A DNA stretch of 64,000 bases from Apus apus (taxonomy: Eukaryota > Chordata > Aves > Apodiformes > Apodidae): NCBI RefSeq assembly GCF_020740795.1, contig NC_067282.1, positions 143,268,858 through 143,332,857 of the forward strand, read 5' to 3'. Of the stretch, positions 12,101-24,200 are shown one piece after another. Below the pieces are notes generated by a model. It saw only the letters and a program-made list of their open reading frames with translations, was not told the DNA's origin and ran no database searches. A program made the translations under genes and the position numbers. Position 1 is the first letter of the stretch. Each line of letters begins with the position of its first letter.

Positions 12101-13524
12101 TGTAATGCAAAACTGACAAATTTGCACTTAAACAATTTTTCTTTTCAGGTATATTTTAGATAATCCACATGTTGTTAAAGGACGATCAGTTTTGGATCTT
12201 GGAAGTGGATGTGGAGCAACAGCAATAGCTGCTGTGATGAGTGGTGCATCACAAGTCCTTGCTAATGACATTGACCCTAGTAAGGCCTTTTTTTTTTTTT
12301 TCCCCATCTTTGTGTAAAGATACTTATTTTTTAAAGCACATTTTACAGACTTTGCTTTATTTGGGAGAAATTCAGGCTTCAAGCAGAGTTCTAAGAATGC
12401 TAAAAAGATGAATGGATTTTGCCAGTATTAGAAGCTGGGCTGTACCAGCCTCTCTTCTTCCACTGAGGATACCTCTGTAGTTCCTTAGAATAGACAAACA
12501 GCAAAGTTCCTATCAAATCTTGCCTATACATCATGATGGCTGGTTTGGAAGAGAAGCCCAAGTGCAGGCAGCAAGTTGGCTTCTCTGGAGGACCACAGCC
12601 CCATCCCTGGAGGACCACAGCCCCATCCCTGGAGGCTTTTAAGGCCAGGCTGAATGAGGTTTTGTGCAACCTGGTCTAGTGGTAGGGTTCCCTGCTCATG
12701 GCAGGGGGGTTGGAACTAGATGATCTTTAAGGTCCCTTCCAACCTCAATGATTATATGATTTTTCTGCACTTTCATATAATGGCACCTAGATTTTTGCCT
12801 TTTTCCTCCAGAATTTTTTTTTCCCCATAATTGACTTATGAATTCAGTTTATTCATAATTTAATTACTCATTGGTTAGGGAGGAAGTATATCGATAGATT
12901 CAGGCAGCTAGATATTCTGGTTTGATTCTGTTTTCATTAGTACCATTCCAGGAATAGGTTTTCCCTGTGTCATGGTGCAATGAGGATAAAATTCCATCAC
13001 TTTATGCCAGATTTTGATCCATAATGAAAACTGTGGAAGTCCCTAGATAGGATAAACAAAAATACTTAAGAGATTAAATTGAATGATGAGTTAAGGAAAT
13101 TTGTAAGGGGGTTAAACAGCAGAATCTTAAAATGTAACTTTTATTTGACTTTTCTTCAGTTGCAGGAATGGCAATGATCTTGAATTGTGAATTGAACCAG
13201 CTGAATCCCTTCCCCATCACCATTAAGAACATCATTAATTCAGACGTTGGCAACTGGGACCTAATTGTTCTAGGAGATATGTTTTATGATGAACAACTTG
13301 CTGATGGCCTGCATCACTGGCTGAGGAAATGCATCAGGATACAGCAAACTGAAGTGCTCATTGGTGACCCTGGCAGGCATCAGTTTTTAACCCACAGCAT
13401 TCGCAGTCAGTTGCACAAAGTTATAGAATATTCACTTACTGAGTATACTAGACAAGAAAACAATGGATTAACTTCAAGTACTGTCTGGAGTTACCAGCCC
13501 TCAAATAGCTCGGAAAATTGTTGA
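8803..13524 (+). CDS. ETFBKMT: ETFBKMT: ETF beta-subunit lysine methyltransferase (METTL20), gene span
   Basis: Three coding exons (8803-9122, 12149-12279, 13160-13524) join in phase to 271 codons. In the known family this is a mitochondrial seven-beta-strand methyltransferase that trimethylates two lysines of the electron-transfer flavoprotein beta subunit near its dehydrogenase-binding site, lowering electron transfer from acyl-CoA dehydrogenases. The sequence shows a basic, Trp/Arg-rich N terminus fitting a mitochondrial presequence (about residues 1-35), a conserved LEENTEVTSSGHLTPEI segment, the SAM-binding motif I DLGSGCGA (residues 123-130), the NDID acidic loop (146-149) and the GDMFYD motif (189-194) typical of this methyltransferase group. 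The C terminus runs a few residues (SNSSENC) past the usual QP end. All junctions are GT-AG. Length is close to the human 262 residues. It faces AMN1, as in human. No damage is seen. Confidence 0.96.
9123..12148 (+). other. ETFBKMT: ETFBKMT intron
   Basis: Bounded by GTATGC at 9123 and TTTTCAG ending at 12148. I saw no exon, RNA gene or clear mobile element inside, only a short CATC-rich patch near 11140-11165. Confidence 0.85.
12149..12279 (+). CDS. ETFBKMT: ETFBKMT coding exon 2 (SAM-binding motif)
   Basis: 131 nt between a TTTTCAG acceptor and a GTAAGG donor. Encodes the motif I loop DLGSGCGATAIA and the NDIDP acidic loop. The split codon with exon 1 gives Arg-107 and the one with exon 3 gives Ile-151. 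Confidence 0.95.
12578..12765 (+). mobile_element. CR1 LINE 3'-end fragment with internal 22-bp tandem duplication
   Basis: Ends in a typical CR1 3' block (AACTAGATGATCTTTAAGGTC) and lies in the second coding intron of ETFBKMT. Its 5' part repeats a CTGGAGGACCACAGCCCCAT unit in tandem at about 12580-12640. Confidence 0.85.
13160..13524 (+). CDS. ETFBKMT: ETFBKMT coding exon 3
   Basis: Starts after a TTTCTTCAG acceptor. Encodes residues 151-271 including GDMFYD and IGDPGR, and ends at TGA 13522-13524. Confidence 0.95.
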
Positions 13525-14100
13525 AGCTGGCTTCCTAATGAATTTTTCTCTCTCATTTGGTTGGCTTTTTTTTTTAAGCATATAAAATGAAAATGGGAAT
13601 TAAACATGGAACGTATCTGTTGATGCCAAGTGAATTACTGTACCTTCATTGTACTGATTTCAGTTATACTCGCTGAGGCTTTCACTCCATTTGAGGTAAA
13701 AAAAAGCTACATGCAAACTGTATTCAAAGAGGCCTGCACTGGATAGCAAATCCAAAGACAAGCTACATGTAAGAGTTGGCATGTTTGATGTTTTTCATGT
13801 ACTCATGTGTTTTCATGTCTTGCTCTCTTACACTATTGTGGTATATTCTGGACATCCAGCATACTGTGGTGGGGAGAAGGCAGCAGCTGAAACACTACTG
13901 CACTGCTTTCACAGACTTCTGCAGCTTATTTACAGAGAAAATTATTGGTATTATTCATAAAACTCTCTGCTAGATTATTGGCTCATACTATGGTCAACTT
14001 AAAGTGCCTTGCTCTTTTTCTGGCTATCTCTTCTGAATGTCAAAGTAACTAATTTGAGTCTACTCCTTCCCCGCTGTAATAAAAATATAGTCTTCTTTGA
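13525..14100 (+). terminator. ETFBKMT: ETFBKMT 3' UTR with candidate polyadenylation signal
   Basis: AT-rich non-coding stretch after the stop codon. The first canonical AATAAA that I find is at 14078-14083, giving a 3' UTR of about 0.57 kb. Another lies near 14375. Which is used cannot be told from sequence. Confidence 0.55.
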
Positions 14101-14478
14101 AGCTGCCAGAGTGATTACTTAGGAGTTGCACACAAATCTAAAATATGCTTCTTGAACTCTAGTCAAAGTAAAAGTTAAGTAAGTGGAAAGTGACTACATA
14201 GTAATAGCTATTCAGATAACTTTATCCTCCAGAGAGCAGGGTCAAATTATCTGCATTCCCTAACTTTGCAGGGGTAAAAACCACAATCTGTCACCATGGG
14301 AAACTTGTGAGGGATGAAGCAATCTTTCCTTCTGCAGTGTTTCTAAATGGAAGGTAACTTAACTAAAAACAGGGAATAAAAATTGGATGTAATTATTCTT
14401 CTCTTCTCTTGAGGAGATGCTGGACAAGCTCCTGAGTAATTCTCAGCTACATCTGTCAAGGAAGATCCCTCTGCAGGG

Positions 14479-14509
14479 TAAATAAATAAATAAATAAATA
14501 AATAAATAT
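14479..14509. repeat. (AAAT)n microsatellite
   Basis: About seven uninterrupted AAAT units between the converging 3' ends of ETFBKMT and AMN1. Confidence 0.9.
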
Positions 14510-15484
14510 ATTTGATCCATAGGTAAGAGGCAGTGAATACAGCCACTTGAAGAAACCAACATTTTCAGAGCAATCTTGTAGGAAATGTCACCTTTAGCAA
14601 TTAACTATTGAATAAGCAGTAATGGGGAACTAACAACTGCAGAATGGAACACAATTCAGCTAGAACTATCTAAATACCAGGTGATGTGTGGAAGCTTATA
14701 AATGTGAAAATGTGGTGCTCGTTCAGAAAACCAGGGTGGTTGGAGCAGGACTAGGAGCACATTCAGATGTAAATGGTCATAAAGTATAATTTAACAGGTT
14801 TTCAGAACCATCCAAACAGAAGACTTACAAACTTTAATCTTTGTAACAGTATGTGAATATCCTGCAGTGCTTACCAAACAACTGACAACAGTAACAATAT
14901 CCAGACAATACAGAATATTAAGTGATAAGCACATACATGCTGTTCTTCTCCCACCTCACTCAGAGCTTGTAAACATGTTGAAAATGGCTGTGATGTAACC
15001 TGAATTTAAAAAAAATAAAAACCAGTAGTTACACTAGTAATGAACCCCAAAGAGCAGGATCAGGCTCTGACAGTGAAGGTTTTAACATTACTTATGCTCA
15101 ACTTTCAAACCTAAAAATACAATGTTAATTCATTGCAGTGTTGTACAGATTTTTAAGCACAAAGTGAAGATATACCAATAAGTTGCATATTTAGAAGAGG
15201 CCAGAGGAGAAAACAGTAAATTTACATGCACATATAAGGATACAGTATAAGCTGCATTTGCCTCCAACATGGAAAATCCAAGGTTACACTAACAAGGGGA
15301 AAAGAGACAACCCTGCCTGTGATGTTAGCAGTAGTACTGTCTGCCCCACAGATATATATATTAAGTGTCCTTTGCTGTTACAGGTTTTGGTGGTCTTCCA
15401 CCTTTAGCTGCTTTACATTATCTTCATATATAATTAATCTTTCTGAATGTAGTACTTGTGAGTCTGGTAAGCATCACCACACTA

Positions 15485-15830
15485 TGTTATAGTGACCTGT
15501 CTTCCAATAACAAACTGAAGGAACTAGGCTTGTTCAGCATGGAAAAGAGAAGACTTCAAGGGACCTCTAAGCAGCATGCCCATGCCAGTGAGGAGGCTGT
15601 CAGGATCACAGTCAGGCTCTTCCACCAAGGAGGGGTGCAAGTTGAAACAAAATAGGTCAAACAGGACAGAAAGAAAATTTTTCCACCATTAATACAAGTC
15701 AAGCAGTGGAACAAGTGGCTTGAAAATGTTTTGAAGGTCAGTTTTTCAACACTTGGCTGGATAAAGCTCTGACTAAGCTGGTCTGAGCTCTAAGCTGGCC
15801 CTACTTTGGGCAGGAAGTATAGACTAGAAA
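15485..15830 (+). mobile_element. CR1 LINE fragment (distal ORF2 and 3' part)
   Basis: Contains the CR1 ORF2 C-terminal signature ELGLFSMEKRRLQG and, further on, diverged 3' sequence. A second CR1 copy holding the same region follows directly, so these are two insertions or a duplication. Confidence 0.75.
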
Positions 15831-15840
15831 CATATACAGG

Positions 15841-16385
15841 TTGGGCAGAGAATGGTTTGAGAACAGCCCTGAGGAAAAGGACTTAGGAGTGTTGGTTGAT
15901 GAGAAGCTCAACATGAGCCAGCAATGTGTGCTTGCAGCCCAGAAAGCCAACTGTGTCCTGGGCTGCATCAAAAGAGGTGTGGCTGAGAAAGGTCATTCTT
16001 CCCCTCTGCTCTGTTCTTCTGAGACTCCACCTGCAGTACTGTGTCCAGTTCTGGAGCCCCCAACACAAGAAGGAGATGAAGCTCTTGGAGCAACCCCAGA
16101 GGAGGGCCATGGAGATGATCAGGGGGCTGGAGCACCTCTTCTGTGAAGTCAGGCTGAGAGAGCTGGAGTTGTTCAGCCTGGAGAAGAGAAGGCTCTGGGG
16201 AGACCTAATAGCAGCCTTCCAGTACCTGAAGGGCTACAGGAAAGGTGGGGAGGGACTTTTTAAAAGGGCATGTAGTGGTAGGACAAGGGGTAACGGTTTT
16301 AAACTGAAAAAAGAGGGCAGATTTAGAATGGTTTTTAGGAAGAAATTCTTTCCTGTGAAGGTACTGAGACACTGGAACAGGTTGC
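15841..16385 (+). mobile_element. CR1 LINE ORF2 C-terminal fragment, frameshifted
   Basis: Encodes the CR1 reverse-transcriptase ORF2 tail in two frames: [17 protein letters not shown] in the first, then [38 protein letters not shown] and the [13 protein letters not shown] end in another. The frame change lies near 16010-16030. A dead fragment, not a host gene. Confidence 0.9.
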
Positions 16386-17290
16386 TGTGATGGATGCACT
16401 CAACCCCTTAACCAAACTAACAGTATTTTAGTACAGGCTCCAAAGGAGGTAAAGGACTGAGCTGCAGCCAGGCCACAAATCCCTGTAGTTTCAGTCTGTT
16501 CTCTGAATATCACAATGGAGTGACACAGTGGGCATCGATGCATGAGCCTGGAATGCCAATCATGCGATTAACACATGAATAGCAAGTAGCTTTTCCAACA
16601 TTCATTTATGAAAGAACAAAGTAAATTGTGAGTTCAAGGAGTCTCATGCATACCTTTCTCACTGAGTGTAATCTGATCACAGGCAAACCACTTTATTCCA
16701 TAAATATGACAGTCTAAGTGAGCCTTCTTTGAACTCTCCCTTGCTAGGCAAAGTGGCTGCATGGCAGTGATCTCCCCTTGAGCTGGGACACCTCTCAACG
16801 TTGCTGCTTGAGGCACAGAAACCTTTTACCAAGGCATGTCTTTGGTATGTGACAATAGCATGCTGAATTAATACTCATGAAACACCACTAATCCATGGAG
16901 CTATTAAATATTATTATAAGCTTAGTATAGATAATTCCATTAGAGACAAACCATTGACCAAATCTGAGACGAAGACTGGATCTAACCACACCTAAGCTCC
17001 ACCAGGAGTTCAGAAAGCAAGGGGGTCCATTCTGAACCTTGCGACTCCATGCAGGGGGGGTTCTTCCTTACCCTCCTGCATCTCCAGTCTCTGTGTGAAT
17101 CATTCTAACACAATGCAGTAATTACTCAAATGTACCTTGCCATCCGATCTTGTTAAATGTTTCACATTTATCACTGAGCTTTGTTATCAGTAAAATATAC
17201 TGCCAATTCTCTCTTTTGAGGGAGGTGCACTCCAGTAATTTTACAACAAATTGGCACAGTCAGCAGGATCCTAAATCAGACTTTGAAACA
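16386..17290 (+). mobile_element. LTR-type insertion interrupting CR1 (candidate, includes a PBS-like end)
   Basis: CR1 sequence stops after AACAGGTTGC at 16385 and resumes at 17291 with GTTCCACAGAGG and the CR1 3' UTR. The insert starts TGTGATGG, ends GAAACA, and is bounded by similar pentamers (GTTGC and GTTCC). Inside, 17241-17248 ends ACAACA followed by AAT and TGGCACAGTCAGCAGGAT (17252-17269), which looks like an LTR end plus primer-binding site, so the insert may be LTR plus a short leader remnant. The block near 16970-17050 recurs at 41640, 44760, 53400 and 54290. The exact start is uncertain because part of the left edge also resembles CR1. Confidence 0.5.
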
Positions 17291-17452
17291 GTTCCACAGA
17301 GGCATTATGGATGCCCCCTCCTCAGAAGTGTTCAAGGCCAGGTTGGATGGTGCTTTGAGCAAACTGGTCTAGCAGGACATGTCCCTGCCCATGCAGGGTG
17401 GTTGGAACTAGATGATCTTTAAGGTTTCTTAGAATCCAAACCATTCTATGAT
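17291..17452 (+). mobile_element. CR1 LINE 3' end
   Basis: Typical CR1 3' UTR: GTTCAAGGCCAGGTTGGATG, then AACTAGATGATCTTTAAGG and a CATTCTATGATA tail. It is the probable continuation of the copy at 15841-16385. Confidence 0.9.
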
Positions 17453-17464
17453 ATACAAGATTAT

Positions 17465-17470
17465 TTTATT
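17465..17470 (-). terminator. AMN1: Candidate AMN1 polyadenylation signal
   Basis: TTTATT on the plus strand reads AATAAA on the AMN1 strand, 0.7 kb after its stop codon. It lies just before the CR1 3' end, which would make a natural limit to the 3' UTR. Other signals may be used. Confidence 0.4.
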
Positions 17471-18183
17471 GGTTATAGCTACTACTCTGAAATTTGTTGA
17501 GTCACTACAATAATTTCAAAGCAATTTTGTGTTTACATGTTCACAGACTGTACTTTTGGATATGTAAAACAAATCCATTAAATGATGGTAAATAAGACAT
17601 CTGCAGCATTAGAAACATCAAAAGAAAGGTACCTACAGTTTTTCCTCCAGAGCTAGCAAAAGTACACGGTGAAAGGAGACTGTTTGTTACTACTTAAAAT
17701 ACATTGACATTGCTGTTAATGCCACCTCCATTCACTAGTTCTGTCTGTTGATTTTGTCAGATTAAAGTCCCAACTTTACACACACTTGGTACTTTTAGTT
17801 AAAACTACACTATCAGACAACAACCTCAGAACAGAGACTTACTTAAACTGGGTTTGTACACATAGCTAAGATGCTAATCAGCAGTCAAATCTGATACTTC
17901 AAGAATGCTGAGCCATGACGGTGTAATATTAATTATTGCTTAACTTTTCTCTTAAGGAAGTATGACCAGTGATGCAAAGACAAACAGGGCTCTAAGTAGA
18001 GACAATGAGGAAGCCAAGACTCACAGGCAAGGACTGGAATGATGATGGAGACCTCTGGTGGAACAAGGAAGGAAGCAAGCAATCTGGTAGTACAAAAGTC
18101 ACCAGCTATTTCTCCAAGGTGCTCCTTTTCTGAAAGGGCTCTCCCATCTGTAAACTTGACACTCATAAGAACACAATAAATGA

Positions 18184-18257
18184 TCAATAAACAGTCCATG
18201 TTACGTGCTTCATTTTGTTTGATATGACTAGCTGCTCTAAAACGTCTCGGGAACGAT
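18184..18257 (-). CDS. AMN1: AMN1 exon 7 (last coding)
   Basis: 74 nt after a TTTTGCAG acceptor. Encodes the C terminus ending VTWTVY and TGA. Its first two bases complete an Asp codon begun in exon 6. Too short and split to be found by ORF length. Confidence 0.93.
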
Positions 18258-21200
18258 CTGCAAAAGAACCAAGGAATTTCTTGTTATTAATTCAAAATAT
18301 AAATAGGTGGCACTTAAAAATTAGGCAAACATTAAAATAATTCAATTCTATATCTGTATTTATGCTTATGTTGCTACTTATGCTTATCTTGCTATTACAG
18401 TATCACACTTCAGATATATCTGTAGTAATTCAAATCTACTTGGTTCCTTCTCCAGTCACGTAACTGTAAAGCATCACCAACCAACTAAGTTTAAAAAAAA
18501 GCAAGATAGATCATAACACCTGTCTTAAATTTTATTTATGTTTCTTTCAGGCTGACCAGTCCTATTCCACTCCACTGTTTCTTGAATGGATGCTGTTCCA
18601 TACTTTTGGAACAGAGTAGGGATTTAAGATGCTAACATATCTTCCTGAATCTTATCATCAAGATGGTCATAATCATTTGGGTCTTCGTCAGCTTGTGGGG
18701 GGGGGTGAGGAAATCCACAAAAGAACAAGAAATCTCTCTGAATGTTGCCATATTTCAAAGCAAAACTCTAAGCTTGCTTTGAAAAATCTCAGTGTATGAT
18801 TATTATTTCATCTAGCAAGTTATAATTCGCTTGGGATTAAAGTCTAGTGTGCTTTTCCAGAGAGCAAGGTCATACTATCAGGAAGTAATTTCTCTTCTTC
18901 CTCCCTGCATGGTTTGACCTACCTGTTATCAATGGGCATCCATGGAAGAGAAAAATATGTATCTTTGGACAACAAGTAATGACTGCTTCCACAGCAACGT
19001 CGGTCAGATTCACGCAGCGTTCCATGTGGATCTCCTGTTACGAAAACAGCAGCAACAGAAGCCTGTCAGAGCAGCTGCAGCTTTGGAGGCAGAGCTTTCC
19101 TTTGCACAGCCACTTTCAGAGATCCCTATCCAGAAGAAAATATGACCTATTACTCCTCTGCGCATTGACCCCATATGTGGTCCTGTAGATATGTGGCAAA
19201 CGCCCTCAGGAAAAAAAACCACAGCTTTTCTATGAAGAGTCAAAACAAAAAACATAAAACTTTTCCCAAAACACCTGTATCATTCAAGACAATGGGGGCA
19301 CTGCTACAAAGAGAAAGAAAATATTCAGTTCATAACCAAAAATCAGGGCAAGTGTGTACACAAAGGCAAAAGTCAGTCAGTAAAAACATCCCTCTGAAGG
19401 AATGCTGATTATAATAATAATAATAGTTTAAAAATACAGATATTTGCTTTTGTTCATTTCTTTGTTAGTAAGTTACCTTTAAATTCTTCGAACATGTTCC
19501 ACTCACTAGTGCTACAACGCCATCATCTGTTACCTAGAGAAAATAGCACATTATTAACACAAAGGATTTTGGTTAATTTTTTTCAAATACAGCTATTTGG
19601 GGGGGAAAAAAAAAAAAAATTATTCACTCCCTGCAGTCACTGAATACACTTAATATCACAGTATTTTCTTCCCAACTAAGCCTGTAGAGAAAATTATCCA
19701 AGCATGGTTTTCTCAGTCTATTAAATACTGTTGCATTTCACCAGGGTGTGATCCAGCCTGGCTCTCTACAGGGGATTATTTCCTACTGTGTAACTGTTAC
19801 TTCTGCAATTTCCTTTTCTTATTTAACAGTGGGTACACTATTATTGTCAGAGTATGGCACTTCAAATATATAGGGTTTAAAGCACTTCTGCTCTACCTAG
19901 ACCAATTTTTCTGCTGCTTCTAGGACTGCCAGAGATGTTCCTGAAGCAAGTTTCTTGAGTTGAGAAAAAAGAAAAAAAAACATACAAACCACAACAGTCT
20001 TTCATCTGCTGTCTTACTGTTACATATCTTGAAGCAAGCCAGTTATATCAGAAAAAAATCCCTTAAACAGTCTTACAGCAGTCATCATACACTTGCACAT
20101 CATACACTTGATTGGCTACAGACAGGCATGGAGCAGTAACTATCTGCAAGAGAGAGCAGAGAGACAAAAGAGATTCCTTTCCTTGGAAAGGCAAGAAGAG
20201 CCAACTAATTTGTTTGTTTCCAGGTACCAAATTCATTAATCTTCCTTCCCACTTCAAAAGTTGGATTGGATATAAAATATGCGACAGGTTTTTTTACAGA
20301 GTTTATATTATTTAGATGGCAGAAACAGGAGTCATCAAATACACACAATTTGACAGCTAGAATCTACAGACCACAGGCTCCATTTCTGTTTAAAAATTTC
20401 ATTATTCCCATAGTGAAAACTGTCTTATTGCTTTCTTGTCCTCTATTGCAAGTCTACTGTACAGAACTGCAATAGAAAGGGTCAGATCAGGGCAAACGGA
20501 GAACAGATAGGAATGTCACAGCACAGAAGGCACATAAAAAGGCCTTTAAGAATGGCAGGTGTTGTCAGTATCCAGCTTAGCAGGTCATCAAGATGACAAC
20601 ACTTTAACTCCTCAAGACACCCACACCAGGAGACAAAGGGCAGTAAATTAATAAATTTTAATTACTGCCATAGGTGGATCAGAATGGAGAATGTAATAAC
20701 TGTCAGTTCCCAAAGGGTATAAAATGGCACATCCAAAACCAGTGCATGGTCACCAACCCAAGACCAACCCAAGTAAAGCAACAAAGAATTGAAGTGATAA
20801 AGATAGCCTCTGTCCCTTATCCTCCATGTCACCAATCAAACCCGGCCCAGGCTGCCTGGCTGGTGCCTGAATACTGGAGACACCACCCAAATGTTAATGC
20901 CTTGATGCTTATGAGTGCATGGTTATGACAGCGTGACAGCATGAAAAAAGTTTTGCATTGAAATAAAGTCCCCTCAGTTCCCTGTAGAAGCCCACCCGTA
21001 ATCACTTGTACAAGTACTTGTAACCACTGCTATACTACAGCATTGCACTATTGTTTCCCACTCTACCGAGTATCTACCTGCACTGCCTGTAACGCCACAT
21101 CTGTCCATTCTCATCAAGGGATATACTCTTGTATTGGGGATGAACTACCTGAAGTTACTACCAAGCCACAAATACATGAGCTTCTTGGTACAGACCAGTT

Positions 21201-24200
21201 GTCACCAAACTCTGTATGCAACTCTAGCAAAGGCTTACACAGCCCAGAACCAGCAGTAAAGCACACTACCAACCCTGCTCTGTTCTACACGAGGAGCATC
21301 TGGACAGATAAAAGAGCTAACCTGTGACACTCCTGCTTCTGCCAACACATTTTGCAGAGAACTAAACTGTCCCACAAACTACACAGCAAACTGTTGCAGT
21401 TTGCACAGCCCCTTCAGGCAAGATGCTTCCCACAATTATTTGCCATACACCAAGTCAATGAACATTAAAGAGGAAATGTACTGTTTCATTAGTGCTGAGC
21501 TTTGGACTCTTGTGCCTGTGTTTCTACCTGTTAACACTGCTGGGATTTAGAGCACACTAGAAACAGAGCAGTAGGTACAGGGTTTATAGAACCTACCTCC
21601 TCAGAATCGCAACATAAGCATATTGGTAAGTAAACATAAATAGATTTCTTATGCAGTCCTGGGCCAGCATGAAAGAGTTCTTCAGGCCAAGCTTAAACTC
21701 ACACTGTCTGAGTGCATCTAGGGGACACAAAGCTACAACTCCTTCTTAGGAGATCCTTCACTTGCCTCACCTGCCCCATTTCTTGTTATTTTGCAGCACT
21801 TTCATACCTTCTACTTATTGCACTTCATCTGTGCAGTCACCAGATAAGTCTATTTTTAAAATGGCTACATCACCTTGAGGCATTTAGCCCTTTTGCAGTC
21901 TACCTTACATCTGCTTCCTTGTTCTTTCAGGTGAGCTGTGCCCTTCTTTTCCTGTTCATTTATTTACATAGTTCTCCCTGTTTTACTTTTCACACAGCTT
22001 TCTGAGTTCCACTTGGTATTTTTACCATGCATTCTGGTAATCAAACACAAGAATATGGTTAGGCCTTGCAATCTCTACAGGCAAAAGGCATCCATAGTTC
22101 CTCTGCTTCATCTTAAACTTGTTTCATTTATATCCAGCATATGTTTCCATTTACTTTTAGTCAAACAAAACTCAGAATTCTAGTGTATTATCATTATATG
22201 ATCATCAGAAAGGCAAAAAAACATGAACATGTTTAGTTACTTAAAAAGCTTTAATCTCATTTAACACATATGCAGGGAAACTTACCTATTACACATTAAG
22301 GAAGAAAGAGGCAAAATAACAAAAGGGTAATAAAGCAAGTTTGAGGAAACAGAATTAAATAATAACAAGAACCATCACCACCAAAAAATTAAAATTACTT
22401 TTGATGCCCTACTCCTGTAAAACCTGGAAGAATAGCATCTAAAATAAGAACCTGCTACATGTTTTCCAGATCTGACACTTCATTATAAATGCTATGTGCT
22501 TGACAAACATCCAGTGTAATCACTCACCATCACAGTCAACTGAACACTACACTTACTGAAAAAAATCCTTTCCCCCTTTTCATCATTTTACTGGAATTAT
22601 GATGTATGTTACAATAGTGCTGCTGCAGATGATTTCCCCTTCTCATGCTAATACTGTTGTTAAATCCTCTTACCTGCCCTTTCCAACATTTTAAATGTCA
22701 TTCTTTCCATGTTGACTCCACAACACCACTCTGACAAGCCATTCAGAAAGCACAGTCACTCTTGAAATAGAACTCACTATGAAGTGTTTACTTCTACTAA
22801 AGGCTTATATTGTTGTAACATCCTGTATCATTATTATTTACGACAGTTTGTCCTAACTAAAAGTAGAAAAGAATCTGTCCAATATTCCACTTAAATTAAG
22901 ATGTATTTTTAATTATTTTACAAATTAAAGAAAATTATTTCGCTAAATAAAGATACTGAAAAAAATCTCCAATCTTAGGTACATTCTAATGTAAGTTTAT
23001 CTTTGGTCCATAATACATACTGTAATACCAAAATATTTATTTCTATGGTTAACAAGAAGCAAAACATATCCTTCTTTTTCCTTGAGGAGGAAGTGAACTG
23101 TGATCCTAAATCTTGACTAGAGCAGAGCTGAAAAGATTCCCTTTCAATTTTATCATGACAATCTTTAAAAATATATGAACAAAAGTCAATTATCCAATAG
23201 CCACCATCATTACCAGAGTAGATGAAAAATCCACACTGTGAAGAAATTGGCAGTTTTTTCCTAGTGCCTGCAGAGATGCATCCATGATGCCTAAGCAGCT
23301 GCCCAAGTTCACTATTTGTAGGAACTGGCAGTTGAGTGCAAGAGCAAGAACTCCACTGTCAGTTATATTGCAGCACCTTTTAAAAGACGCTTCACGCAGG
23401 TAAGGGCAGGATAAGGCCAGTGCTGTGACACCTGTTAAAGAAACAGAGCAATTCAAAGGATTAGCCATTTTTTAACATAACCACCATGCTGAATACATCA
23501 TACTGTCTCTTGGCCATTGCTCAACTTTCATCTCACACCATGCCAGCAAGACTCTGTAAAACGAAATAGTTTTGTGACTGGTTTCTTCAAATTCAAGGAT
23601 GAGAAAAAGAAAACTACAGTGCACGATGCTGGAGTCAATAAACTCTAAATGCTGAATTCCCCTCCATACTGCAGAGGGATATCTGAGGCACAGTCTATAC
23701 ATGAGGTATCACCTCAGTGAGCATGTGAAAAAAAATCCACATCTTCAAAGCAGACTGATGATAGCTCTAGGTCCCAGTGATGGTGCAGTGAATATCAGGC
23801 AAAAAGCAAGCTAAGAGGTGATGTCCAAGGTCAATTCAAGAACTCAAAACAACAGTTCAGAAGCAGGACAGGAACCAGCTACACCTACGACACACAGCTC
23901 AGGCCAGGACTGAAGATCTACAGGCTCCTGGGGTAGGTAGGTGAGGCAGGCAAGACCCATCATGGCCATTATGGTCTGTTGGTGCCCTCAGAGCCCTGAC
24001 AGTAATAATCAAAATACTTGCACAGAAGTGCCAGGAGGTAGTCAATAAAATAAAAGTACATGAATTTCAGATGCAATTCATGAAAGGAATTTATTTGAAG
24101 CATGATGAAAATATGATTGTTTCAGCTCTACAGAAAATCGCATCAATTCTGAATAGATAGAAATAAAAAAGATGAATGTCATTAAGATACTTTACTATGC

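Noticed and set aside
15841-16390. Apparent 101- and 154-codon genes
   Set aside because: They are the frameshifted C-terminal part of CR1 ORF2.
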